Source: Plazaster borealis
Lineage: Eukaryota > Echinodermata > Asteroidea > Forcipulatida > Labidiasteridae
Direction: 5' to 3'
DNA: 64,000 bases
Assembly (NCBI GenBank): GCA_021014325.1
Contig: CM037467.1
Location: 9,697,273-9,761,272 of the forward strand
The notes beneath the pieces are model-generated. The model worked only from the letters and a program-made list of their open reading frames with translations, made no database searches and had not been told where the DNA came from. Shown piece by piece: positions 46,301 to 58,300 of the stretch; the stretch's first letter is position 1; each line of letters begins with the position of its first letter. The position numbers and the translations under genes were made by a program.

Positions 46301-49300
46301 TTTATGAATATTTCTGTGGGATGCATACATATCTGGTATAACAAAAAGAGAGTTGTAAAGGTGTTGTTGCCTATTGTGAATTTTTTTTCTAATCACAGAG
46401 CTTTTTATTTCAGAAAATTGTCATAAAGAATCAAATTATGCCATCACTTGCACTTTTTTTTAAATTTCAACAAAATACATAAAATATCCCGCGTGGGGGG
46501 TATATTCTATGAAAATTTTTCCCGCACCGAACTGGTTAAATATTTTTCTTTTTGGGGGGGGGAGGTTTATTTTTAATATTTTATCAAGTTAAAAATCCAC
46601 GATTCTACAGTTCTGTTACAATGATGCAATTTTCCTCGGATGGAACTTTTCAGGCTGTTTGTTGCAATGACCAAGTGCATTGCTGTCCTAATGGTCACGC
46701 ATGCGATGCGACTACAAAAGCGTGTGAAAAGAAAATGGAGTCACTGCCGTGGAGTGTAAAACTGGACGCAGAAGACTTGATCACAGAGGTTTCAGTCATT
46801 TTGTTGTTGCTGCAGTTTTTTGCTTTCATTCGGAATGTCATTTTCATTTGCCTTCGTGTTATAAACCTTTCCTACCTAAACCAGGATAGCGTTACCTACA
46901 GATGTTAATTTTGCATCGGGGATAAAGAATATAATCTTGTTTTTACCCTTTACACCGATGTGTATTAAGCACTTTATACTCGGTACTTCCTGAGTTCTGT
47001 GAAAAAAATCCAAATAACTTGGTGGGGTTCGAACCCACGACCTTTGCGTTGCTAGAGCAGATGTCTTACCACTAGACCACCGAGCTAGCCCGGTGGCTAG
47101 AGCCAGTTCGAATCCTAGGTTTTAGCAGCGGGTACCGCAATGATTTAATAGATGTTAATTTTGCATCGGGGATAAAGAATATAATTTGTTTTTACCCTTA
47201 CAGTTACTCCGATGTGTGTAGGGTAAAAACAATTATAGTAAAAAACTTGTTCCTGATTTTGATGGAAGCGTTTAGAGTTTTTGCTTGCTTTTTTATTCAT
47301 GTTTTTGTAATTTGTACACCCTAGCTACCCTTAAATTAAAAAGAAAATATATATCCACCGTTGCATGATTTTGATGGCTTCAATTCTGCATGGCAATAAC
47401 TGGAGCAAAAGCTCAGTGACTTAAGCTATGGCCGTGGCTGTTGGCTTCAGCAGCCATGTTGGAGTAAAGGCAGATACAGTGATCAACCCATAGCCACAGC
47501 TGAAGCCAAAGCTGAGTGACTTTGGCTATGGCTGTGGCTGTTGGCTTCATCAGCCATGTTGGAGTAAAGGCAGATACAGTGATCTACTCATTAGCCACAG
47601 CTGAAGCCAAAGCTGAGTGACTTTGGCTATGGCTGTGGCTATTGGCTTCATCAGCCATGTTGGAGTATAGGCAGATACAGTGATCTACTCATTAGCCACA
47701 GCTGAAGCCAAAGCTGAGTGACTTTGGCTATGGCTGTGGCTGTTGGCTTCATCAGCCATGTTGGAGTATAGGCAGATACAGTGATCTACTCATTAGCCAC
47801 AGCTGAAGCCAAAGCTGAGTGACTTTGGCTATGGCTGTGGCTGTTGGCTTCATCAGCCATGTTGGAGTAAAGGCAGATACAGTGATCTACTCATTAGCCA
47901 CAGCTGAAGCCAAAGCTGAGTGACTTTAGCTATGGCTGTGGCTGTTGGCTTCATCAGCCATGTTGGAGTAAAGGCAGATACAGTGATCTACTCATTAGCC
48001 ACTGCTGAAGCCAAAGCTGAGTGACTATGGCTGCGGCTGTGATTTTTGGCTTCAGCAGCAGTATTGAAGTATAGGAAGATACAGTGATAGCTACAAATAG
48101 CCACAGCTCAGTGACTTTAGCTATGGCTGTGGCTTCTAGAAGCCATGCTGAAATACATGTATTTATAGGCAGCTGAGGTGGAGCTTTGAGAGTTGCTTAT
48201 TATTGTTATGCATTTCAATTATTTTTGTTTACAAACAAAATAATGCATTTTGAGTCTGCACGAATCGCTTGAAATTGAATTCCTTTTAACTTCCATAAGC
48301 GCATAATAGAGAGCAAACAATTTGTCAATTTGAGCGTTAATTGGGTACATTTATCATTCTTTATTGAGTCCCTGTGTGCAATTAACATTATAAATACATG
48401 GGTTTCCCTCAAATTTTTTTTTTCACTCACCGGCCGGATGAGTCACCCACAATTTTGGGTTGCCCGCAAGTTTTTTCACTAGCGCACATGTAAATTTCAC
48501 AATTTTCAAAGCGTAAAAAAACCCCCCCAAAAACATGGAAGTGTAGTATGCAAACTTAAGTATTTGGATGATCTTATCTCCTAATTTCTGCCCTTAATAA
48601 TACTTTTTTCATCAACAACCATTTTCATAGATTCGTAATTGGATGATCGGTTGTATAGAACTTCTTTTGCAATGAAATCTTTGTGATTCAACAATCGGTC
48701 GACGAACAAAATTGTGCAGCGAGAGCAATGTGTTTATGAGTACGAGGTTATAATTTTGCATGAAATATAACAGGAACAAGGTTGAGATTATACTCCATCG
48801 CGCGTCTTCCATTCCTGGAAATTTGAGTTGTGTTTTTTTTTTGTAAAATTGTTTAATTATCGTTGTTTTTAATTTAATTTATGTTGTTTAATCCATTTTT
48901 GCTTGTATTCAGCGCCTTGAGGCGGAACCGATCTGCAACTGTTAGCGCTTTATAAATCTCTCTTTGTTATTATTATTATTTTACCAATACACAGCATAAT
49001 AGACTATTTTTGCCCTGTTTACACAATGCTCCCTTTTTGTTGTTGGCACAACACACATTCATTAGGGGTCTTGTCAAAATTTATCCAGGACAGGTAGTCG
49101 GATAACAATTCTCCGATGCCAAATTTCTGTTGGATTTCCATTGGACTGTATTTCTATCAGAGACATGGTTTTACTCGCTGAAAAGCACAAAGTTCTCCGA
49201 TGCACTAAAGACATGCCCTATGCCAATGCACCCCGCTGAGCGCTCTGCAGTTTGACTGACTGATTAAATGTATAGTTTAAACAAACTTGCGGTTTTGGAG

Positions 49301-52300
49301 TGATCTAGATGGTTTGGAGGATCATTATCTTTAAGCTAAGATGTGTAAGTGATTTTTTAGTGAGACCCGCTGCTTGTTTTCCACTAGTAGATAGCAATCT
49401 AAGTCTCTGCGGTTTGTAAACAAATGTAACCCCAGGCACTTCAAACTTCTCCCATGTTTTCTCAGACACCCAATTTCAAACAAGGTGAATTATCGGCGGG
49501 TAAAAAAACCTTGTCCTGGACTGCACTTATTCGCTGGATGTCCTGGACTAATTTTGACAAGGTTCCTTACTACATGGCAGAATGCTCAATAAATCTAAAC
49601 CATGCTTTGTATATATATATTGCTAAGTCCTGAAATACCCTTTCCCCTCAACCCAACAAACACCTTCACTTCCCAATCACATATACAATTCTGCTGTACA
49701 CCCATTTCTGTTAAAATGCTTGAAGTAGTTATTGTGCATGGAGGTTTAAAATGGCACTGTACTCCACCCTACATACATGCGGCTTTTTTGCAGTTGTCAA
49801 TAAATTGTAATATCATCTTTTTATTTTATTCATCACTCACACAGTGGATGACCTAACAAAAATATCTGATATATATCCAGAAGATACCTTTTCCAAAAGA
49901 AACACTGTGATGCTACCACATGAAGTATTTTTTAAGTCCATTGTGTTTGTAGTGATACTGTAAGATTGTTTGTGACGCTGGTTATATTTTTGTACCAGGT
50001 TGAAAATGTTGTCTGCCCGGGTGGTGCAAGTCAGTGTCCATCTGGTAACACCTGCTGCAAGCTAGCGTCTGGTCAGTGGGGTTGCTGCCCGATCCCAAAC
50101 GTGAGTTACTGAAACGAATTTGAACCCAGGGGCGGATTGCAATAAAACGGTCTTAGCCAACGGTCTAAGACCAGTCAAGTAATAGCCAGCTATCTGCCTT
50201 AGACGGTCTTAGCTTAGTCAGTCAATAAATTGTCTCCTAATAATGTTGCAATAAGCCGGTCTTAGATAAGTCAGTGAGCAGTAGTGAAATACATGTATAA
50301 ACAAGCATTCCTACAAGCTTGGTTAGTTATGATGGCTGCCATTATCCATAGCACGCTGAAACAGTGACAATGGCTTTGAAAGGTTAACAAAGATCAAACA
50401 ATGGAGGGAAAACAAAAAGCCTGGGACAAAGTTACAGACTGAGTAAACACTATCAATATACGGTCTTGTCATAGGGCCCTTTGCATGAAATCATCATAAA
50501 CTAACAGATGTAGCGGCATGTTTAAAAACAATCAAATACCGATCATAGCCAGCTCAGCACAGGCTTAAGATTTAAGACTGGCTTAAAATATAGACTGTGA
50601 TATTGTAATTGGTCTATAATTAAAGACTGTCTAAGTGCGTCTCAAGTTAGCTGTCTATAGCACAGAGACCGGTTTAAGACCACTTGGTGCAATCCGCCCC
50701 GGTCTACTTTTTGTAACATGAGTTGAGGCCAAGTCACCATTTACCGAGTCACTACTGTGGGGTTGGCGTAGTGGTTTCTTTCCACGTTTTCCACCTCTGG
50801 TATCCCGGTTTCGAATCCCGCCGGGGGCACTGTATGTGGATTGGGTTTTTGGTCCCTACCTGAGTGCATGGGTTTTCCCTGGAATAATTCTCTGAGGGTT
50901 TTCTTCCCACATCTAAAACTGAAACTTCCTTCTTTGTCTTCTCTTCCATGGGGTTCTTGGCCTGTAAAGTGATTAGGTTTGCTTTTCTGAGAGTCCTTGG
51001 CTTCACAACCAGAGTTAATAAATGAAATGTCATGAAATACAACTACATGTATTCTGGATTGAAACCCTGCTATGTTTGGTAACCTGAATAAGGGCCATTC
51101 AAAGTGTAATTCCATACATAGGCAACCAGACTATTTTACTTTCAGCCTCTCTTTGGATTTCCATCAAGAAGATGGTCGACTATGATAAATTAAAGATCAA
51201 TGTAAAGAATCAAAACCTAGTACCTAGTTTTTTTATTTTAACTCTATCTCCCTAGAGTGATTCACTAGATTCCTTCCTCATTGTGACTAATAAATGGTGG
51301 CATGCATGATCCCTTAGTCAGTTTACTAGTGCACTCCTCGGTCCAAGAGATTCAAACAAAACATGGGTTTTGTTTTATTAGGGGTTAGTCCTTGGTTATG
51401 AAAGTTGAATTTGCTTCACAAATAAAAAATAATGTGTATTTCTATTTCTTAGGCTGTGTGCTGCAGTGACCACACCCACTGCTGTCCCAGCGGCTACACC
51501 TGCAACACCACACAAGGAACCTGCACCAAAGGAGATCTGACCCTCCCATGGGAGACGAAGAACGTCGCCCAACCAATCAAGGTAAAACATAATTTTTGGT
51601 AAAATTGTGTGTTAACAGTAGGCCCCATACATATTGTTTCTCCCACCTGACCCACCTGGGCCCAATTTCATAGAGCTGCTAAGCACAACAATTTGCTTAG
51701 CGTGAAATTTCTTCCTTGATAAAAACAGGATTACCAACCAAATTTCCACGTGATTTTCAGGATAAGCAAACAACAGCTGAATACCAGTAACAAGCAATAT
51801 AAAACACATGGAAATTCGGTTGGTAATCCTGGTTTTATCAAGGAAGAAATTTCATGCTAACCAATTTGTTGTGCTTAGCAGCTCTATGAAATTGGGCCCT
51901 GAGCCTCACTAAAAACAAGTTTGTAGATGGTAGAAATTCAGCATTTGAACATCGAAAGGTAACTCCTTCGGGTAAAGGGGGAACTTCTAAAACCCTGTCC
52001 CCTGTTCCCTGTGCTCTTTAATTCGTCTTGGTCCAAACTGCTCTGTTGAATTGACATCCAATGCTTCATTCCTTCTTTGATTGCTTTTTTCTTTCGTCCA
52101 ATTTATGCTCTTTGATTTGTCGTCTTTTACTTTGGTTGAAGGTTGAAGTTGTTATCTGCCCAGACGGTTCATCTCAGTGTCCATCCGGTAATACCTGCTG
52201 CAGACTAGCTTCTGGTGCGTGGGGTTGCTGCCCCATCCCAAACGTGAGTCATCATAAGGGACCATGGATAAATTATGTCACGGGCACAGCCGAAATCCGA

Positions 52301-55300
52301 CGCGTTCCTATGCGTGCAAGCTCAAACAAAAGAAAACCCACCCAGTGTCACGTATAGGAAGGCGTTCTTCTACAATGGTCCGTTCTTGAGGGAGACTCAC
52401 TGTATAACAAAGGAACAATGCTGTTGGCCAGCTTATGCCAAATGTCACTTTGTAGTAATAATCGGCATACTAGATAAACCATTGTGCGGTATACTTACCT
52501 GAGCTAGACCGTAAACACTTTGTGGGCTACTTTCGAGCTGCCTTGTCCGTGTAATTCGACCTATAAAAGGCACCAACAATAGAGTCAATAATGTGGGAAC
52601 TTAATAATCACTAGAGCGCAAATCCAATGGTTGCACGGGGCCATGACAATTTTTTGACCACTCCGTGCAGCCACGCGTCAGCACGCATGCGAACGTATTA
52701 ATTTATCCATGGTCCCTAATGCATTTGAACCCTCCTACTTCTTGTATCATGAGTTGGAATCCGACTCAAGTCATGATCCTTTCAAGGATGAGAATGTTCG
52801 GACTTTTATCTGAATTCAGATCTTCTTTTTTATGTCTGCCTGGTGAAAAAAACAAATGTTGATATTTTCTCCAGATAAAAATAAGTCCTGGACCCAATTT
52901 CATAGAGCTGCTTAAGCACAAAAAGTAGCTAAGCACAACAAAATGTTGCCTACCAGAATAAGGTTACAAGCCAAACTACCATGTCACATGTACAATTTGT
53001 GACTGGTTTCCTGCTCATTTCTGCTTAGCAGACACACGTTAAGCAATATTTTCTGCTTAAGCAGCTCTATGAAATTGGGCCCTGCTCTTTGATCTACCTA
53101 CCCTGGGCCCAATTTCATAGAGCTGCTTAAGCAGAAAATATTGCTTAACATTTTTCTGCTAAGCACAACTAAGCAGGATACCAGTTACATTTTGTACATG
53201 TAAAATGGTATTTTAGCTGGTAACCTTATCTGTAAGCATAATTTTGTTGTGCTTAGCAACTTTTTATGCTTAAGCAGCTCTATGAAATTGGGCCCAGTAC
53301 CATGGATGCCGTTCCTAGAAACTCCTTAACATTCTATAACTCCTAGGTTTACCAAAAGGTTGAAATGCCAAGGTTGTACCTCCTAAGATCTGGATCGCAG
53401 TTTCAGACTTTTTCATCGGCAGTGACTCTCGCTCTTGTTTTTTTAACAAGTCACTATTAACAACCACACTGGATTGGAACCCTGCTATGTTTGGTAACCT
53501 GAACAAGGTCCATTCAAAATGTAATTCCATACAAAGGTGAACAGTCTATTTTACTTTCAACCTGTCTTTGGCAGCCTCGTTACCATGGGCAGCGCGCCGT
53601 ACTGACACCTCTTGTCACTAACCCCTGGTAGGGAGGGAACTGATAAACTACGCTGATTGGCTCCCAAAAGTGACTACTTTGAGTGCTCGCTTGTCAAAAA
53701 CTTTTGAGCGCTTGTAGGACGCTTAGTACGCGCGTGTCAAAATGCAAGTATTTTGACGCGATGCCATTTCAAATGAATCATGTTTTTATACAGTAAGACA
53801 TACCACAAGATCAAAGAAGAATGAGGGTGGATCAGTTCTTAAATTTGATGCCTCTTTTGCTGGTTATTATACTTGATCGGGCGCATAGAGTGGATCGGCC
53901 ACAGGCCTAATTAAAATGTGCTAGATTCTAACTAATTTTAATTCATCACTTCCAGGGGTTATAAGTGAGCAAGGCATGCTGGGAAAAATTGGCGCCGCGA
54001 GATCGACCACCCCTGGGAACGAGGTTGTGTCTTTGGATTTCCATCAAGAAGTTGGCCGACTATGATAAATTAAAGATCAATGTAAAGAATCAAAACCTAG
54101 TAGCTAGTTTTTTATTTTAACTCTATCTCCCTAGAGTGATTCACTAGATTCCTTCCTCAGTGTAACTAATAAATGGTGGCATGCCTGATCCCTTAATCGG
54201 TTTGCTAGTGCACTCCTCGGTCCAAGAGATTCAAACAAAACATGGGTTTTGTTTTATTAGGGGTTAGTCCTTGGTTATGAAAGTTGAATTTGCTTCACAA
54301 ATAAAAAATAATGTGTATTTCTATTTCTTAGGCTGTGTGCTGCAGTGACCACACCCACTGCTGTCCCAGCGGCTACACCTGCAACACCGCAAAAGCAACC
54401 TGCACTAAAGGAGATCTGACCCTCCCATGGGAGACGAAGAACGTCGCCCAACCAATCAAGGTAAAACATAATTCTTGGTAAAATTGTGTGTTAACAGTAG
54501 GCCCCATACATATTGTTTCTCCCACCTAACCCACCTGGGCCCAATTTCATAGAGCTGCTAAGCACAACAATTTGCTTAGCGTGCAATTTCTTCCTTGATA
54601 AAAACAGGATTACCAACCAAATTTCCACGTGATTTTCAGGATAAGCAAACAACAGCTGAATACCAGTAACAAGCAATATAAAACACATGGAAATTCGGTT
54701 GGTAATCCTGGTTTTATCAAGGAAGAAATTTCATGCTAACCAATTTGTTGTGCTTAGCAGCTCTATGAAATTGGGCCCTGAGCCTCACTAAAAACAAGTT
54801 TGTAGATGGTAGAAATTCAGCATTTGAACATCGAAAGGTAACTCCTTCGGGTAAAGGGGGAACTTCTAAAACCCTGTCCCCTGTTCCCTGTGCTCTTTAA
54901 TTCGCCTTGGTCCAAACTGCTCTGTTGAATTGACATCCAACATAATATAATAATAATTTGGGAGGCTAACCATCCTTACTGGCAGCTAAGAGCTGAATTG
55001 CGAAGGACGCGGCTACAACGTGTTCGAGAAGCAGGCATGCAAGGGCGCCTTTGGCAGCCAGCCACATCAACCCATTATGACCACGGAGCACAGCCAGAGA
55101 TCGAAAGTGTTTGATTTTTTTCCGAGGGAGGAAAACCGGATGGTCTGGAAAACCCTTGTGGCACAGCAGAGAACCAACGCACAACTCAACTCACATATGG
55201 CCGGGTATCGAACCTTGGTCACCTTGTTGAGAGGCCGAGCGCTTTACGCACAAGCCAACCATGCCAAGCCAATCCAATGCTTCATTCCCTCTTTGATTGC

Positions 55301-58300
55301 TTTTTTTCTTTCATCCAATTTATGCTCTTTGATTTGTCATCTTTTACTTTGGACAAGGTTGAAGTTGTTATCTGCCCAGACGGTTCATCTCAGTGTCCAT
55401 CCGGTAATACCTGCTGCAGACTAGCTTCTGGTGCGTGGGGTTGCTGCCCCATCCCAAACGTGAGTCATCATAAGGGACCATGGATAAATTATGTCACGGG
55501 CACAGCCGAAATCCGACGCGTTCCTATGCGTGCAAGCTCAAACAAAAGAAAACCCACCCAGTGTCACGTATAGGAACGCGTTCTTCTACAATGGTCCGAT
55601 CCTGAGGGAGACGCACTGTATAACAAATGAACAATGCTGTTGGCCAGCTTAAGCCAAATGTCACTTTGTAGTAATAATCGGCTTACTAGATAAACCATTT
55701 TTCCGGTACACCTACCTGAGCTAGACCGCAAACACTAATCCTTCACTCCTTTGTGGGCTACTTTCGAGCTGCCTTGTCCGTGTAATCCGACCTATAAAAG
55801 GCACCAACAATAGAGTCAATAATGTGGGAACTTAAAAATCACTAGAGCGCAAATCCAATGGTTGCACGAGGCCGTGACAATTTTTTGACCACTTCGTGCA
55901 GCCACGCGTCAGCACGCATGCGAACGTATTAATTTATCCATGGTCCCTAATGCATTTGAACCCTCCTACTTCTTGTATCATGAGTTGAATCCGACTCAAG
56001 TCATGATCCTTTCAAGGATGAGAATGTTCGGACTTTTATCTGAATTCAGATCTTCTTTTTTATGTCTGCCTGGTGAAAAAAACAAATGTTGATATTTTCT
56101 CCAGATAAAAATAAGTCCTGGACCCAATTTCATAGAGCTGCTTAAGCACAAAGTAGCTAAGCACAACAAAATGTTGCCTACCAGAATAAGGTTACAAGCC
56201 AAACTACCATGTCACATGTACAATTTGTGACTGGTTTCCTGCTCATTTCTGCTTAGCAGACACACGTTAAGCAATATTTTCTGCTTAAGCAGCTCTATGA
56301 AATTGGGCCCTGCTCTTTGATCTACCTACCCTGGGCCCAATTTCATAGAGCTGCTTAAGCAGAAAATATTGCTTAACATTTTTCTGCTAAGCACAACTAA
56401 GCAGGATACCAGTTACATTTTGTACATGTAAAATGGTATTTTAGCTGGTAACCTTATCTGTAAGCATAATTTTGTTGTGCTTAGCAACTTTTTATGCTTA
56501 AGCAGCGCTATGAAATTGGGCCCAGTACCATGGATGCCGTTCCTTGAAGCTCCTTAACATTCTATAACTCCTAGGTTTACCAAAAGGTTGAAATGCCAAG
56601 GTTGTACCTCCTAAGATCTGGATCGCAGTTTCAGACTTTTTCATCGGCAGTGACTCTCGCTCTTGTTTTTTTAACAAGTCACTGTTAACAACCACACTGG
56701 ATTGGAACCCTGCTATGTTTGGTAACCTGAACAAGGTCCATTCAAAATGTAATTCCATACAAAGGTGAACAGTCTATTTTACTTTCAACCTGTCTTTGGC
56801 AGCCTCGCTACCATGGGCAGCGCGCCGTACTGACACCTCTTGTCACTAACCCCTGGTAGGGAAGGAACTGAAAACTACGCTGATTGGCTCCCAAAAGTGA
56901 CTACTTTGAGTGCTCGCTTGTCAAAAACCTTTGAGTGCTTGTAGGACGCTTAGTACGCGCGTGTCAAAATGCAAGTATTTTGACGCGATGCCATTTCAAA
57001 TGAATCATGTTTTTATACAGTAAGACATACCACAAGATCAAAGAAGAATGAGGGTGGATCAGTTCTTAAATTTGATGCCTCTTTTGCGGGTTATTATACT
57101 TGATCGGGCGCATAGAGTGGATCGGCCACAGGCCTAATTAAAATGTGCTAGATTCTAACTAATTTTAATTCATCACTTCCAGGGGTTATAAGCGAGCAAG
57201 GCATGCTGGGAAAAATTGGCGCCGCGAGATCGACCACCCCTGGGAACGAGGTTGTGTCTTTGGATTTCCATCAAGAAGTTGGCCGACTATGATAAATTAA
57301 AGATCAATGTAAAGAATCAAAACCTAGTAGCTAGTTTTTTATTTTAACTCTATCTCCCTAGAGTGATTCACTAGATTCCTTCCTCAGTGTAACTAATAAA
57401 TGGTGGCATGCCTGATCCCTTAATCGGTTTACTAGTGCACTCCTCGGTCCAAGAGATTCAAACAAAACATGGGTTTTGTTTTATTATGGGTTAGTCCTTG
57501 GTTATGAAAGTTGAATTTGCTTCACAAATAAAAATAATGTGTATTTCTATTTCTTAGGCTGTGTGCTGCAGTGACCACACCCACTGCTGTCCCAGCGGCT
57601 ACACCTGCAACACCGCAAAAGCAACCTGCACTAAAGGAGATCTGACCTCCCATGGGAGACGAAGAACGTCGCCCAACCAATCAAGGTAAAACATAATTCT
57701 TGGTAAAATTGTGTGTTAACAGTAGGCCCCATACATATTGTTTCTCCCACCTAACCCACCTGGGCCCAATTTCATAGAGCTGCTAAGCACAACAATTTGC
57801 TTAGCGTGCAATTTCTTCCTTGATAAAAACAGGATTACCAACCAAATTTCCACGTGATTTTCAGGATAAGCAAACAACAGCTGAATACCAGTAACAAGCA
57901 ATATAAAACACATGGAAATTCGGTTGGTAATCCTGGTTTTATCAAGGAAGAAATTTCATGCTAACCAATTTGTTGTGCTTAGCAGCTCTATGAAATTGGG
58001 CCCTGAGCCTCACTAAAAACAAGTTTGTAGATGGTAGAAATTCAGCATTTGAACATCGAAAGGTAATTCCCTCGGGTAAAGGGGGAACTTCTGAAACCCT
58101 GTCCCCTGTTCCCTGTGCTCTTTAATTGCCTTGGTCCAAACTGCTCTGTTGAATTGACATCCAACATAATATAATAATAATTTGGGAGGCTAACCATCCT
58201 TACTGGCAGCTAAGAGCTGAATTGCGAAGGACGCGGCTACAACGTGTTCGAGAAGCAGGCATGCAAGGGCGCCTTTGGCAGCCAGCCACATCAACCCATT

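Larger units (their letters stand above)
51056..53470. repeat. tandem unit U1 (oldest, 2.4 kb)
   Basis: From GGATTGAAACCCTGCTATG to the next GGATTGGAACCCTGCTATG. Contains granulin exons 51453 and 52142. Lacks the hAT-like MITE and the SINE found in U2-U4, which explains the length difference of about 800 bp. It does have the TAA-flanked MITE. Confidence 0.9.
53471..56698. repeat. tandem unit U2 (3228 bp)
   Basis: Begins GGATTGGAACCCTGCTATG. Holds granulin exons 54332 and 55358, the hAT-like MITE, the SINE, the TAA MITE and three foldback MITEs. Confidence 0.95.

Noticed and set aside
47400..48180. CRISPR-like array
   Set aside because: There are no unique spacers: the whole 101-bp unit repeats. 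The setting is a eukaryotic intron.
52061..52357. 98-codon frame reading through the granulin N-half exon into the intron
   Set aside because: The part beyond 52243 lies past a consensus donor and in a MITE. The real exon is 52142-52243.
54491..54688. 65-codon minus-strand frames repeated in each unit (51612, 54491, 57716, 60944)
   Set aside because: They lie within the foldback MITE and share its sequence with copies elsewhere in the window; no protein family motif.
55020..55424. 134-codon plus-strand open frame, repeated at 58244 and 61471
   Set aside because: It crosses the SINE and runs into the granulin exon in the wrong frame. It recurs only because the unit recurs.
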